A stretch of 54,494 bases of DNA from an uncultured Acidimicrobiales bacterium (GTDB taxonomy: Bacteria > Actinomycetota > Acidimicrobiia > Acidimicrobiales > SZUA-35), in contig CALKTH010000018.1 of NCBI GenBank assembly GCA_937997485.1, positions 1-54,494 on the forward strand, written 5' to 3'. A program made the translations under genes and the position numbers. Of this stretch, positions 23,231-31,018 are shown piece by piece. The notes under the pieces are model-generated. The model searched no databases. It was not told where the DNA came from and saw nothing but the letters and a program-made list of their open reading frames with translations. Within the stretch, counting starts at the first letter, position 1; each line of letters starts with the position of its first letter.

Positions 23231-23253
23231 TATGAGTTCGCTGTGAGCTGGTG
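23231..23253 (+). promoter_or_regulatory. direct-repeat motif, copy B (candidate response-regulator site)
   Basis: TATGAGTTCGC-TGTGAGCTGGTG, in the divergent gap between the response regulator and YHYH lipoprotein 2. Two further TGAG copies follow at 23252 and 23259. It is positioned to control both directions. Confidence 0.55.
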
Positions 23254-23314
23254 AGGCATGAGCTTTCACAGAGAACGCACAAGGTGATCACCGAAGGCTC
23301 ACGAGCGCGGCCCC

Positions 23315-23320
23315 TACCTT
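23315..23320 (+). promoter_or_regulatory. -10-like TACCTT for leaderless YHYH 2
   Basis: TACCTT is followed by 6 nt and the ATG at 23327. Confidence 0.45.
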
Positions 23321-23326
23321 CGCCGC

Positions 23327-24292
23327 ATGGACACACATCACCCCACCAAGCCGGCCCGGTACTTGGCAGCTGCTCTTGCCACCTTCCTTCTCGCCGCTGG
23401 GTGCGGATCAAGCGATGATGGCACGACGACTGGGCCGACGAGCACCGTCAACTCGAGCCGGCTCGCTTCCTCGTGCGATGAGGTTGCGGCCCTCTTCGCG
23501 ACCCGGGGCTCGGCCAATGCGAACCTTGCTGAACCTGAGGTTGCGGCCACGTGTGAGGGCTCAGGTCTGGTGATCACCAGCAACGCCATCCCTGATTACA
23601 CCTACATCGAGACCAGCCCCGGAACGCCTCGGGCCCAGGACTACACGTTCACGATTCCGTCCGAGCCATCCGTGGCGGACACACCTGCGGACGTTCCACG
23701 GTTGGGCACAGCGGCCGTCACCCTCGGCGGAGTGCCGATCTTCGGTCCCACCGAGGGCACGGGCGGCGACGTGGACTCGCTGCCCGGAATCATCTCCGAG
23801 TGCGGAAGCCACAACGGCCCCACTGGCTTCCACATTCACAAGATCATGACCAGTGCGAACACGGACTGCCTCTTCACTCCGGAAGAGGTCGCCACTGCAC
23901 CTCAGCTGGTTGGCTACGCCTTCGACGGCTACCCGATCTACACCGGAAGCAATCAATACGCGTCGTCATGGGTGCTGACGGACGAGGCGCTCTTCGCCAC
24001 CGACACGTGGGCAGCCCACATCTACGTTGAGGGTTCGGGTGACCTCGATCAATGCAACGGACGCACGGATGCCGATGGCAACTACGCCTACTACACGACC
24101 GACACCTTCCCCTACGTCCTTGGCTGCTACCGAGGAGTGGTCGACCTCACGAGTGCTGGTGGCGGCGGTGGTCGCGGCGGGCCAGCCAGCGATGAGGACG
24201 GCGAGCGACCCGACCGCCCTGAGCGCGGTGAACCAGGCGACGGAGACATTCGACCGGCGCGACCGGAAGATGCCGAGGATGAGCAGCCGTAG
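23327..24292 (+). CDS. YHYH-domain lipoprotein 2
   Basis: 321 residues. The signal ends in lipobox 'LLAAGC' (Cys about 26). The body follows the YHYH family order: 'GLVITSNAIPDYTYIETSPG', 'GGVPIFGPTEG', 'CGSHNGPTGFHIHKIM', 'GYAFDGYPIYTGS' and 'GDLDQCNGRTDADGNYAYYTTDTFPYVLGC' (in two pieces). The eponymous motif is degenerate here (F-H-I-H and Y-A-Y-Y). The tail is Gly then Asp/Glu/Arg/Pro-rich. It is divergent from the response regulator and shares the 'GDLDxCNG' core with lipoprotein 1, so the two YHYH proteins flank the two-component system. Confidence 0.85.
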   Translation: MDTHHPTKPARYLAAALATFLLAAGCGSSDDGTTTGPTSTVNSSRLASSCDEVAALFATRGSANANLAEPEVAATCEGSGLVITSNAIPDYTYIETSPGTPRAQDYTFTIPSEPSVADTPADVPRLGTAAVTLGGVPIFGPTEGTGGDVDSLPGIISECGSHNGPTGFHIHKIMTSANTDCLFTPEEVATAPQLVGYAFDGYPIYTGSNQYASSWVLTDEALFATDTWAAHIYVEGSGDLDQCNGRTDADGNYAYYTTDTFPYVLGCYRGVVDLTSAGGGGGRGGPASDEDGERPDRPERGEPGDGDIRPARPEDAEDEQP

Positions 24293-24299
24293 CCCAGGA

Positions 24300-24923
24300 T
24301 CACGACACGCGGGTGAACAGGTAGGCGAACGGCGAGGTCGTGTAGGCGATTCCCCGACCTGATGCGTGCAGCGTTTCGACCGTGATCTCTTGTTCTTTCT
24401 TCGGAATCAGGAACCGCTCGAGTTGCTCTCTCTCGATTCGGTAGGAGCCGGAGCGAGACAAGACGACACCGGTCAACGAAAGGCGGGGATCAATCGATGC
24501 CATGGCTGCGTCGCCATGGCTCGGGTTCACCAACAGCGTCCCGCCGATCTTCGTATGGTGCGTGCAGTGCTCGGAGACGAAGCCTGCATAGAGCGAAACG
24601 AGCAGATCGAAGTGCTCTTCCGGCAGGTCATGTTCGAGGGCATAGTCGCCGTGGACGAACGAAATGTCCGGCCGGGCCGGCCCACCGTTGCCAGCCACGA
24701 TCTCAGCAACGCCCTCGGTATCGGCGAAGAAACGGGCGGCGCGCTTGTCGAGGTCGAGATAGGTAACGGACTCGAACACGAATGAGGGTGCGATGTCGAC
24801 GAAGGAGCCTGGATACAGGACCGTCTTCGCCTTGAGCGCGGTAGCAACAGCTGTGAACAAACGCCGCCGATCGCCTTCGTGTTGATCTTGCTTGGCCCAA
24901 AGCTTGGCGGTTGCTGGATTCAC
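24300..24923 (-). CDS. class I SAM-methyltransferase-like protein
   Basis: 207 residues from the GTG at 24923. A Rossmann-like order is visible: 'TVLYPGSFVDIAPSFVF' (where motif I would be, but without GxGxG), 'SVTYLDLDKRAARFFAD', 'ISFVHGDYALEHDLPEEHFDLLVSLYAGF' in pieces, and 'GGTLLVNPSHGDAAMA'. The glycine loop for SAM is degenerate, so binding of SAM is uncertain. It follows the next methyltransferase by 47 nt on the same strand and converges on YHYH 2 with a 7-nt gap. The substrate is unknown. Confidence 0.6.
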   Translation of the reverse strand: MNPATAKLWAKQDQHEGDRRRLFTAVATALKAKTVLYPGSFVDIAPSFVFESVTYLDLDKRAARFFADTEGVAEIVAGNGGPARPDISFVHGDYALEHDLPEEHFDLLVSLYAGFVSEHCTHHTKIGGTLLVNPSHGDAAMASIDPRLSLTGVVLSRSGSYRIEREQLERFLIPKKEQEITVETLHASGRGIAYTTSPFAYLFTRVS

Positions 24924-24970
24924 TGCATGGCTCCGAGGCCGAAGAGATGGCGAACGCCTCGATCCTCGGC

Positions 24971-25804
24971 TCACGCTGGCTTGCGGCAGATCACTTCGAT
25001 CGGTGCGATCGCTCCCGCCGCAATTGCCGAGGCCATGTTGCCGATCTTGACGGCTGCTGCAGGACCGAGGATGAGATGGAGCCCAAGCGGTGCGGGCCCG
25101 ATTGCCGCGGCCGAGCGCTCTCGCATTGCGGCGAAGAAGTCGTTAGCGAACGAGGAGCGATCTCGCACCGCTTCCACCTCGAAGCCAGCCGCTTCGAGTG
25201 CTGCCTGATAGGTCGGGAGATCGTCGACAAAGCTCATCGAGCCGTCGGTTGCCCACGGAACGGGGAAGTCGAGCGAGGCATCAGACGTCCGCATGATGTC
25301 GTAGAGGCCGAAGCGCCCTCCTGGTCGAAGAACCCGAGAAATCTCGGCGCTCAAAGCGTGCTTGTCCTCGATGTTCATCCCCACATGCAGTTGTACAGCT
25401 CCGTCGAAACTGCCGTCGTCGAATGGCATCTCCAGAGCACTTCCGCTTTCGAAGCGGACGCTCTCGCTCAGGCCTGTCCAGGCCGTCAGCTCCCGTGCTG
25501 CCGCCACGTAGTTGGGGGCCAGATCGATGCCGGCGACGGTGCAGCGGAACTTCGAAGCGAGGAAACGGGCGGTGCCGCCAATGCCCGAGCCGATGTCCAC
25601 CAACGCCATGCCCGGCTCGACACCAAGCCGCTCGCAGAGATCGGTTGTCGCCGTCCGCCCGCCGACGTGGAACTCGTCCACCGACCCGAGTACTTCCACG
25701 CTGGCCGTCGCTCTTGTCAGGCTCAGCGCGGCCAGCCCGGCCTCGATAGCGGCGATCAGGTCACCACCGCCGTAGTGCTCCACCAGCTCCTCGGTCATTG
25801 ACAT
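24971..25804 (-). CDS. class I SAM-dependent methyltransferase
   Basis: 277 residues from the ATG at 25804 behind a GGGGGG Shine-Dalgarno. Motif I is 'LVDIGSGIGGTARFLA', the acidic ribose-binding residue is in 'VAGIDLAPNYV', and 'GSALEMPFDDGSFDGAV' and 'VLRPGGRFGLYDIM' follow. The 'GSVDEFHVGGRTAT' stretch before motif I recalls sarcosine/dimethylglycine-type N-methyltransferases and related small-molecule enzymes. It probably acts on a small metabolite in the cytoplasm; the substrate cannot be assigned. It is divergent from the UGSC selenoprotein gene. Confidence 0.85.
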   Translation of the reverse strand: MSMTEELVEHYGGGDLIAAIEAGLAALSLTRATASVEVLGSVDEFHVGGRTATTDLCERLGVEPGMALVDIGSGIGGTARFLASKFRCTVAGIDLAPNYVAAARELTAWTGLSESVRFESGSALEMPFDDGSFDGAVQLHVGMNIEDKHALSAEISRVLRPGGRFGLYDIMRTSDASLDFPVPWATDGSMSFVDDLPTYQAALEAAGFEVEAVRDRSSFANDFFAAMRERSAAAIGPAPLGLHLILGPAAAVKIGNMASAIAAGAIAPIEVICRKPA

Positions 25805-25946
25805 GACATCCCCCCTTTGTGCGTTCCGTCTGGATCGCTTCGGCAACTTAGGCCACGGATGTGAACTCGCGGGCGCTCTGGTCACCTTTCGAGTGTGGAT
25901 CTAGACCATCGGCTCATCGCTGCGCGCCACGCGCCCAAGGGCCGAG

Positions 25947-27734
25947 ATGACGGGCATCCTTCCTCAGATCATCGATACTTGTGAGATGGATCCCATCTAC
26001 GACGTTGTGTGGCCGCGGTCTCCACGAGGCGTGCAGAAGAAACGCCGAGCGGACCGTGTGGACACGTTGAGCGGAAAGCGAGTGGCCTTTCTCTGGGACT
26101 ACCTGTTTCGAGGCGACGAGCTCTTCCCCGTGCTGGCTCAGCAGCTCAGTGCACGTTTCGCGGACATCGAGATCATCGACTATTCGGAGTTCGGCAACCT
26201 GCACGGCGGTGACGAGAAGGACCGAGTCGGCCAACTTCCTGACGAACTCCGGAGTCGGCACGTCGATGCCGTGGTCTCCGGGATGGGTTGTTGAGGCAGC
26301 TGCACGCCCGCCGTGATGCGGGCATCCATTGCTGCTGAATCCGTTGCCATTCCGTCCGTCTCGATCGTCTGCGAAGGTTTCGCCGGCCAAGCGGCTGCGA
26401 CAGCCCGTGGACTGGGTTATGACGGGCTCCCACTTGCGGTGACCGTGGGCCACGTCGACGCTCAGGCAACAGACGAGATGACGGCCAACTTCGTCAACGC
26501 CACGGTCGACGACATCATCGCTGGCCTCACGAACGAGAAACACGTTGACGACGTCCCGAGCGCTGAGCCGGCAGCACTCGAGATCGCCGCCACCGGAACA
26601 ATCGATGAGATCAACGAACACTTCGTGGCCATGGGTTGGAGCGACGGCAATGTCATCGTTCCGCCCACGCGGGATCGCGTTGAGCGTTACCTCGAGGGTT
26701 CAGGTCACGATCCCTGGAAGACACTCGGTGTCTCTCCATCGTCGGGCCGTGACCTCACCATCTGGTCCATCGGCGTCAATGCCGTGATGGCCGGGTGCCG
26801 ACCCGAACATCTCCCGATTCTCATCGCCCTCACCGAGATTCTGGCCGATCCGAGCTACGGCTCGGAGCACTCCGGCAATACAACGGGGGCTGACGCGCTC
26901 ATCGTGCTCAACGGTCCCAACTCCGGAGCGCTCGGCTTCAACGCTGGGCCTGGCGCACAACGGGAAGGGAGGCACGCCAACACCAGCATTGGCCGCTGGC
27001 TCCGTCTCTACCTCCGGAACGTGTGCGGATTCACAACCGACGAGCACGACAAAGCCACCTTCGGCAACCCGGCCCGGCCCGTGCTGGCCGAGGATCATGC
27101 CTGTGTGCGGACGATGGCCGAGACCGTGACCTGGCCGTCGATCGCCGAACAACTGGGCCACCGCTGGAGCGACGACGTTGTCTCGATGGCCCGTATGAAC
27201 AGCGGCGTGCTCATCGGGAGTGTGTTTGGTTCAACACCGGAGGACATCGTGCCGTATCTCGCCGACGGCCTCTCCCGTGTCGCCGCCTGGGATCTCACCC
27301 ATGTGCACGGTCTGGGTACCGACCAGTTCCAGCCACTGCTCGTTCTCTCACCGCTCCTCGCTCAGACGTTCGCCGACGCGGGTTGGGGTCTGGCCCATGT
27401 CCAGGGAGCTCTGTTCGAGCAAGCGCGCATCCCTGCCCGGTCATTTGAACGCTTCGTCGGCGAATGGACCAACCTCACAGCTGGTCAACCCAAGCTGACC
27501 GATTTGGTCCGGACCCGCACGCTGCCTGACGTCTTCGCTGCATCTGAGGATCCCAACCGTTTGGTACCGATCGTGACGAGGCCACAACGCTTGCTTGTTG
27601 CAGTGGCCGGAGACCCGAACCGTGCAAATGCGTATGCGTTCAGCAACGACGGGCCGCACGGGTGGTGGACGGCGAAACGCATCGATCACACGCCCGCCAG
27701 CGATCTCGTCTGCGACATCAGCTTCCGAGAATGA
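25947..27734 (+). CDS. UGSC-family selenoprotein, Sec encoded by in-frame TGA at 26292-26294
   Basis: The frame reads M1 to C115, then TGA, then GSC-TPAVMRAS and on to a stop at 27734, giving 595 residues with Sec116. The motif is C115-U116-G-S-C119, the defining redox motif of the UGSC family, whose non-Sec homologues carry CGSC. Conserved flanks are 'FLWDYLFRGDELFP' before and 'VSIVCEGF' after. A stem-loop starts 11 nt after the TGA. The C-terminal about 400 residues ('INEHFVAMGWSDGNVIVPP', 'TGADALIVLNGPNSGALGF') form a second domain I cannot name. It is probably a cytosolic thiol/selenol redox enzyme. AAGGG precedes the ATG at 25947; an ATG at 25986 is an alternative start. Conventional gene calling would give two truncated ORFs. 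Confidence 0.85.
26295..26336 (+). promoter_or_regulatory. bacterial SECIS-like stem-loop
   Basis: Immediately after the TGA, GGCAGC (26295-26300) pairs with GCTGCT (26331-26336) as a lower stem. GCCCGC (26306-26311) and GCGGGC (26318-26323) form a perfect 6-bp upper stem with loop CGTGAT. The upper stem begins 11 nt after the TGA, the canonical spacing of the E. coli fdhF SECIS, and the loop holds G and GU-type residues suited to SelB. Confidence 0.75.
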
Positions 27735-28569
27735 AGTCTCGAAGCACCTCGAACGCTCGATCGTTGTCGTCGATCCAGACTCCGTGCCCCGCATTGGCGA
27801 AGCGCTCGAAGCGAACGATGGACGGATCGAGGTGAGCAACGATGTCTTCGCTGTCCTCGATTGGCGTGACCGGATCCTCCTCCCCCGCAAGCACGAGAGT
27901 CGGGCAGCGGATCTCGCCAAGATCGTCGAGAAAGTCCATCGTTTGCCAGACCCCGCCGAGCCTGTGGAAGGCCTTCGCACACTCGAGCCGAAAGATCGTG
28001 TGAGCGGCGGGAGTGCGCTCGGTCGGGTTGTAGAACGGCATACAAATCTCGCCGTAGGTTGCGAACGAGCGCCCATCTCCCCGGGCAACGAGTGCCTCAT
28101 GTGCCGCCTGTCTGGCTGCCTCTCCACCCAGCCGTTCGAACATGTCGAGGCAACGCTGGGGATCCAACCGGGCCTGTGTGCTGGAAAGCACGAGCTTGGA
28201 CGGATGGTCGGGATGACGAATGCCGTAGGTGGCCGCCACCATTCCGCCCGCCGAGTTGCCGAGGACGATGGGATGTTCGATCCCGAGCCGATCGCAGAAC
28301 TCCACAAGGTCGTCTGCCCAGCGTTCAAGGCTGAAGTCCCCGTCGATCGGATCGTCGCTTCTGCCTGATCCGGCCATGTCGAGATAGATGACCTGTGCGA
28401 TGTCGGCCAGCTGCCGGAACATCGGCTTGAAGACGGTGTGGTCGGAGTTTCCGGGTGAGCCGTGAAGCAGGATCACTGTCGGCCGCTGTTCAGCTGCCGC
28501 ACCGTCAACGTCGAAGCCAACCCCCTCGACATCGAAGTAGAGCTGCGCGTCGTTTACCGTGATCTTCAT
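27718..28569 (-). CDS. alpha/beta hydrolase (proline-iminopeptidase-like)
   Basis: 283 residues. The oxyanion-hole segment is 'VILLHGSPGNSDHT', the nucleophile elbow is 'VLGNSAGGMVAATYG' (G-N-S-A-G), the acid is in 'LVLAGEEDPVTPIEDS' and the catalytic His in 'FANAGHGVWIDD'. A cap domain lies between elbow and acid. It is a cytosolic hydrolase of the family that includes prolyl iminopeptidases, esterases and haloalkane dehalogenases; the substrate is open. Its 3' end overlaps that of the convergent selenoprotein gene by 17 nt. TACGGT lies 6 nt before the ATG. Confidence 0.88.
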   Translation of the reverse strand: MKITVNDAQLYFDVEGVGFDVDGAAAEQRPTVILLHGSPGNSDHTVFKPMFRQLADIAQVIYLDMAGSGRSDDPIDGDFSLERWADDLVEFCDRLGIEHPIVLGNSAGGMVAATYGIRHPDHPSKLVLSSTQARLDPQRCLDMFERLGGEAARQAAHEALVARGDGRSFATYGEICMPFYNPTERTPAAHTIFRLECAKAFHRLGGVWQTMDFLDDLGEIRCPTLVLAGEEDPVTPIEDSEDIVAHLDPSIVRFERFANAGHGVWIDDNDRAFEVLRDFILGS

Positions 28570-28575
28570 TCCGAC

Positions 28576-28581
28576 ACCGTA
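28576..28581 (-). promoter_or_regulatory. -10-like TACGGT for leaderless hydrolase transcript
   Basis: On the reverse strand TACGGT is followed by 6 nt and the ATG at 28569. Confidence 0.45.
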
Positions 28582-28624
28582 GAAGCAGCGCACAGCCTGG
28601 CGAGCGTCGACATCGATCCGTCGA

Positions 28625-28915
28625 TCAACGAAGTCCTGAGCCCTGAATGACCGTCGCCCTCGCCCACCAATAGTCGGCGACGGGAGACACCGTCACGGAC
28701 CGGAAGCCAGCGGCCATGAGATCTTGGGCCCACGAGTCGGCGGGTTGCTCGTACGTGTGCCGGGGTTCGTCAGGAGCGAACTGTCCTACCAGCACCGGCA
28801 ACAGGAAGCCGGTGATGACGCTGGGATCGTCGTCATATTCTGCGATCCCAACTTCGTACGCGGCTGCTGCGGAAAGAACAGCGTGGGGAGGCCCGACACC
28901 ATCTCGGAGTTGCAC
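28625..28915 (-). CDS. methyltransferase C-terminal fragment (96 residues)
   Basis: The reverse strand holds a short frame from a GTG at 28915. Its end, 'WAQDLMAAGFRSVTVSPVADYWWARATVIQG' in two pieces, resembles the C-terminal strand-helix of SAM-dependent methyltransferases ('AGF..V.V'). There is no SAM-binding domain and the region upstream is occupied by the metal-transporter permease. It may be a relic, or a small protein of unknown function. It accounts for the 323-nt stretch between the hydrolase and the permease. Confidence 0.4.
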   Translation of the reverse strand: MQLRDGVGPPHAVLSAAAAYEVGIAEYDDDPSVITGFLLPVLVGQFAPDEPRHTYEQPADSWAQDLMAAGFRSVTVSPVADYWWARATVIQGSGLR

Positions 28916-28947
28916 GACGTGATCGGGCGCCCGGACCCTCGACGGCC

Positions 28948-29805
28948 TCAGGAAGCGAGAGGTAGCTCGCCGGGCAGCGCCTTGCGTCGCGCCGCTGCCG
29001 CCATCTCCCGGGCGATGAGCACGACGAAGAACTGGAGGACGCTGAACCCGGCGATAGTCGCGCCACCGGCCGTGCCGTGCTGGAAGCTCACAACGAGGCC
29101 GGCAACCACAGCCAAGGAACCGAGCGCCATCGACAGAGCCATGATCGCCGGCACGCGCTGCACCAGAAGCGACGCCGTCGCTGGAGGCCCAACCAGGAGG
29201 CCGAAGACCAACAGCGTGCCAATTGCTTGGAAGCTCGCCACGATGCTGAGGGCCAGCAGCGCCAGCAGCGCTGCCTGCGCGAGGTCGGGTCGCATCCCGA
29301 GCGTCTGAGCCTTCGCCCGGTTGAACGTGAGCGCCAGGAAGGGCCGGTACAACACGACCGTCACGACGCAAACGATGACCGTCGCAATCACCTGGGACCG
29401 AATGTCGTCGATCGTGACGCCGAGAACGTCGCCGAACAGCAAAGAGGTCACCTCGCTGGCGAACGACCGAGCTCTCGAGACAATCACGATGCCCAGAGCA
29501 AGCATCCCGACGAACAGCAGCCCGATCGCGGTGTCCTCTCGGACAACGGTCCGGTTCGAAACAACGCTGACCAAACCACTCATCACCAGCCCGGCCACGA
29601 ACGCACCGATCATTGGGTTGAAACCCAACAGCACGGCGAGAGCAATCCCTGGGATCACGCCATGCGCCAATGCGTCACCAAGAAAGGCGAGTCCACGAAG
29701 AACGACCCAAGTTCCGACGAGGGACGTGGCGACCACAGCAACCAGCGCACCAACGAGGGCTCGCTGCATGAACGCCGGTTCGAAGGGAACGAGGAGGTAG
29801 TCCAT
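28948..29805 (-). CDS. znuB: zinc/manganese ABC transporter permease (ABC-3 family)
   Basis: 285 residues, almost entirely membrane helices (about eight). Typical ABC-3 features are 'FMQRALVGALVAVVATSLVGTWVVLRGLAFLGDALAHGVIPG' in order and 'AQTLGMRPDLAQAALLALLALSIVASFQAIG'. It forms the membrane channel for metal delivered by the binding protein, whose gene is 12 nt upstream. The ATPase is encoded on the other strand beyond the divergent promoter. The Zur-like boxes and the neighbouring zinc genes point to Zn rather than Mn. Confidence 0.87.
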   Translation of the reverse strand: MDYLLVPFEPAFMQRALVGALVAVVATSLVGTWVVLRGLAFLGDALAHGVIPGIALAVLLGFNPMIGAFVAGLVMSGLVSVVSNRTVVREDTAIGLLFVGMLALGIVIVSRARSFASEVTSLLFGDVLGVTIDDIRSQVIATVIVCVVTVVLYRPFLALTFNRAKAQTLGMRPDLAQAALLALLALSIVASFQAIGTLLVFGLLVGPPATASLLVQRVPAIMALSMALGSLAVVAGLVVSFQHGTAGGATIAGFSVLQFFVVLIAREMAAAARRKALPGELPLAS

Positions 29806-29817
29806 CGGGAGGCAGCT

Positions 29818-30909
29818 CTAGCCGGAGAGGGCGTCGGCGATGCGCGTGGCGTTCGCCCGAACCATGTCGAGGTACGTGTCGCCCCCGGAGTCGTCAGCGC
29901 CGAGCGACTCGGAGAAAAGCTCGACGACAGCGACATCGCCAACCTCGTCAGCCAACGTGGCTGACAGGCCACCCGACGAAGACGTGTCGGCAAAGATCGC
30001 CGGGACGCCTTCGTGCTCAATCAGCTCTGCCAGGTCAGCCAGTTCTTGAGCGCTCACGGCGTCGACAGTAGTGCCCGAAGGGATCACTGCGCCGATGACC
30101 TCGAAGTCGTACCGATCCGCGAAGTAGCCAAACACTTCGTGGCTGGTCACGAGGACCCGACGATCAGCTGAGACGGCCTCGAGGGTTGCCTCCACCTCTT
30201 GATCGAGTGCCTCGAGCTCTTCGATGTAAGCAGCGGCGTTGGCTTCGAGTCCAGCTCGATCGGTGCCGGCAACGTTGTCCGCAAGGAAGGCGACGATCCC
30301 GTTGGCCGCCGCCACCATCCGCGCCGGATCAGTGAAGAAGTGTGGGTCTACACCCTCGTGACCATGATCGTCGTGGTCCTCATCACCATGCTCTTCGTCG
30401 TGGTCCTCATCACCATGCTCTTCGTCATGGTCCTCGTCACCATGCTCTTCGTCATGGTCCTCGTCACCATGCTCTTCGTCGTGGTCCTCATCACCATGCT
30501 CGTCGTGGTGCGAGTCCTCACCGAATTCGAGCGTCGACACCGCGCTGGTGACTTCAAAGACGGGCACGCCGTCCGTCTCGGCTGCGGTCACAACATCCAG
30601 AAGGCCCTCCTCGAACCCGGCGCCGTTCACGATCAGCACATCGGCCGCACTGATTTGGTCTGCCTCCTGAGCTGAAGCTTGGAAGTCGTGCGGATCGGTC
30701 CCGACAGGCATGATCGTCACCACGTTGAATTCGTCACCGACCAAGTTGGCGACGACATCTCCGAGGATGTTCGTTGTCACAACGACGGTCGGACGCTCAC
30801 TCGCCCCGGCGTCTACCGAAGCATCGTCGCTCCCGCAACTCGCAAGCACAAGGGCAAACGACGACAGGACCGCTGCGAAGACTCGAGATGACGGGCGCAC
30901 GATCAGCAC
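29818..30909 (-). CDS. znuA: zinc ABC transporter substrate-binding lipoprotein with His-rich repeats
   Basis: 363 residues of the cluster A-I metal-binding family. The lipobox is 'LVLASC'. The metal site is suggested by 'GTDPHDFQAS', 'GVDPHFFTDPARM' and 'VTSHEVFGYFADRYDF' (three His ligands). Between the first and second His lies an acidic/His-rich loop with five copies of a 9-residue unit (HGDEDHDEE type), which should collect Zn. The start is a GTG at 30909 behind TTGGAG; a GTG at 30900 is possible. It shares its promoter region with the ATPase gene and has a Zur-like box at 30920-30934. Confidence 0.9.
   Translation of the reverse strand: MLIVRPSSRVFAAVLSSFALVLASCGSDDASVDAGASERPTVVVTTNILGDVVANLVGDEFNVVTIMPVGTDPHDFQASAQEADQISAADVLIVNGAGFEEGLLDVVTAAETDGVPVFEVTSAVSTLEFGEDSHHDEHGDEDHDEEHGDEDHDEEHGDEDHDEEHGDEDHDEEHGDEDHDDHGHEGVDPHFFTDPARMVAAANGIVAFLADNVAGTDRAGLEANAAAYIEELEALDQEVEATLEAVSADRRVLVTSHEVFGYFADRYDFEVIGAVIPSGTTVDAVSAQELADLAELIEHEGVPAIFADTSSSGGLSATLADEVGDVAVVELFSESLGADDSGGDTYLDMVRANATRIADALSG
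30373..30507 (-). repeat. five 27-bp tandem repeats in the znuA His-rich loop
   Basis: Units begin at 30373, 30400, 30427, 30454 and 30481. Each encodes a 9-residue His/Asp/Glu unit. The copies are nearly identical in DNA, so strain-to-strain length variation is likely. Confidence 0.9.
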
Positions 30910-30919
30910 ACTCCAATAC

Positions 30920-30934
30920 TGAGACTCATTATCA
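30920..30934. promoter_or_regulatory. Zur-like box before znuA
   Basis: TGAGACTCATTATCA agrees at 12 of 15 positions with the actinobacterial Zur pattern TGAAAATCATTTTCA as I recall it. On the reverse strand it contains GATAAT, a good -10, so binding would block znuA transcription. Confidence 0.6.
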
Positions 30935-30977
30935 TTTAGTCAACGTAGATGCGTCTGCCGCTGGTAGCAACCTGGAA

Positions 30978-30992
30978 TGAGAATCAGTTCCA
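30978..30992. promoter_or_regulatory. Zur-like box before znuC
   Basis: TGAGAATCAGTTCCA agrees at 12 of 15 positions with the same pattern. It lies 14 nt upstream of the -10-like TAGTCT of the ATPase gene. Confidence 0.6.
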
Positions 30993-31005
30993 TTTCGAGC
31001 CCCAC

Positions 31006-31011
31006 TAGTCT
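31006..31011 (+). promoter_or_regulatory. -10-like TAGTCT for leaderless znuC
   Basis: TAGTCT is followed by 7 nt and the GTG at 31019. It favours this GTG over the in-frame ATG at 30977, which would lie inside the Zur box. Confidence 0.45.
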
Positions 31012-31018
31012 CTCGCTT

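Noticed and set aside
28948..29371. N-terminal part of the long minus-strand frame ending at 28625.
   Set aside because: This portion is a frame-shadow of the ABC permease; only the last about 96 codons could be meaningful.
30373..30507. Regular repeats that could suggest a CRISPR array.
   Set aside because: The units are adjacent without spacers and in frame inside znuA.
30199..30675. Plus-strand frame with repeated Val/Met/Leu-rich units looking like a membrane protein.
   Set aside because: It is the complement of the His-rich znuA repeats.
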